Made by a program: the position numbers and the translations under genes. Under the pieces are notes generated by a model that was not told the DNA's origin, made no database searches, and saw only the letters and a list, made by a program, of their open reading frames with translations. DNA of 31,473 nt, taken from NCBI GenBank assembly GCA_964423545.1, contig CAYRFV010000026.1:1-31473 (forward strand). The letters run 5' to 3'. This DNA is from JALOOE01 sp964423545 (GTDB taxonomy: Bacteria > Chloroflexota > Anaerolineae > CG2-30-64-16). Each line of letters begins with the position of its first letter. The first letter of the stretch is position 1. Positions 31,457 through 31,473 of this stretch are shown here, in pieces.

Positions 31457-31473
31457 GCCAACCGGCCAGCTAG

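Noticed and set aside
1..31473. tRNA, rRNA or mobile element genes
   Set aside because: I looked for tRNA-like cloverleaf ends, rRNA signatures, transposase or integrase motifs and terminal repeats, and saw none that I could support.

Overview
The window is GC-rich, densely coded bacterial DNA. It contains one run of ten Ns, so it comes from a scaffolded draft or metagenome assembly. Several traits suggest a Chloroflexota-like organism: lipoproteins with long Thr/Pro/Ala linkers, a large multi-pass membrane protein beside a family 2 glycosyltransferase, an S-(F)-G-C type YkuD protein, and textbook TATAAT promoters with little or no leader. This assignment is inference from style, not from a marker gene. 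I saw no rRNA, tRNA, CRISPR array, transposase or phage gene.

Positions 1-6052 (minus strand) form a catabolic-looking block. In transcription order it holds a membrane-bound spermidine-synthase-like protein read from what looks like a leaderless promoter, a dimethylargininase (DDAH), and the FAD, 2Fe-2S and molybdopterin subunits of a molybdenum hydroxylase. The last subunit runs off the left edge. Positions 6066-8425 (plus) hold a decayed-looking coding remnant, a TVP38/DedA-type membrane protein and the 23S rRNA methyltransferase RlmD, which is broken only by the assembly gap. A phytanoyl-CoA-dioxygenase-like gene (minus) and a beta-propeller gene (plus) diverge around a strong palindrome.

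Positions 10600-14975 are the housekeeping core: rpsO, then pnp, then two tandem type I signal peptidases. The rpsO-pnp spacer carries a terminator-like hairpin and an elaborate long-range RNA fold just before pnp. Positions 15001-19059 hold a permease-phosphatase fusion (AI-2E/PerM plus HAD), a DinB-like protein, an alpha/beta-hydrolase lipoprotein and a small membrane protein, probably co-transcribed. A consensus promoter then drives a two-LysM plus YkuD cell-wall enzyme. A second promoter drives an acidic unknown protein, a SerB-like phosphatase, two membrane proteins and, after a hairpin, a glutaredoxin-like protein.

Positions 23329-27048 (minus) are a two-gene glycosyltransferase operon with its own promoter. 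Positions 27293-28028 are a gene graveyard: a frameshifted lipoprotein start abuts a gpmA pseudogene with a nonsense codon and a loss of about 70 codons. A PsbP/DcrB-like protein (minus) and a P1B-4-type metal-efflux ATPase (plus) diverge from well-formed promoters. The strongest leads for follow-up are the structured rpsO-pnp leader, the in-frame repeat-like insertions in the glutaredoxin and the metal ATPase, the gpmA/lipoprotein deletion scar, the PerM-HAD fusion, and the linkage of DDAH with a molybdenum hydroxylase.
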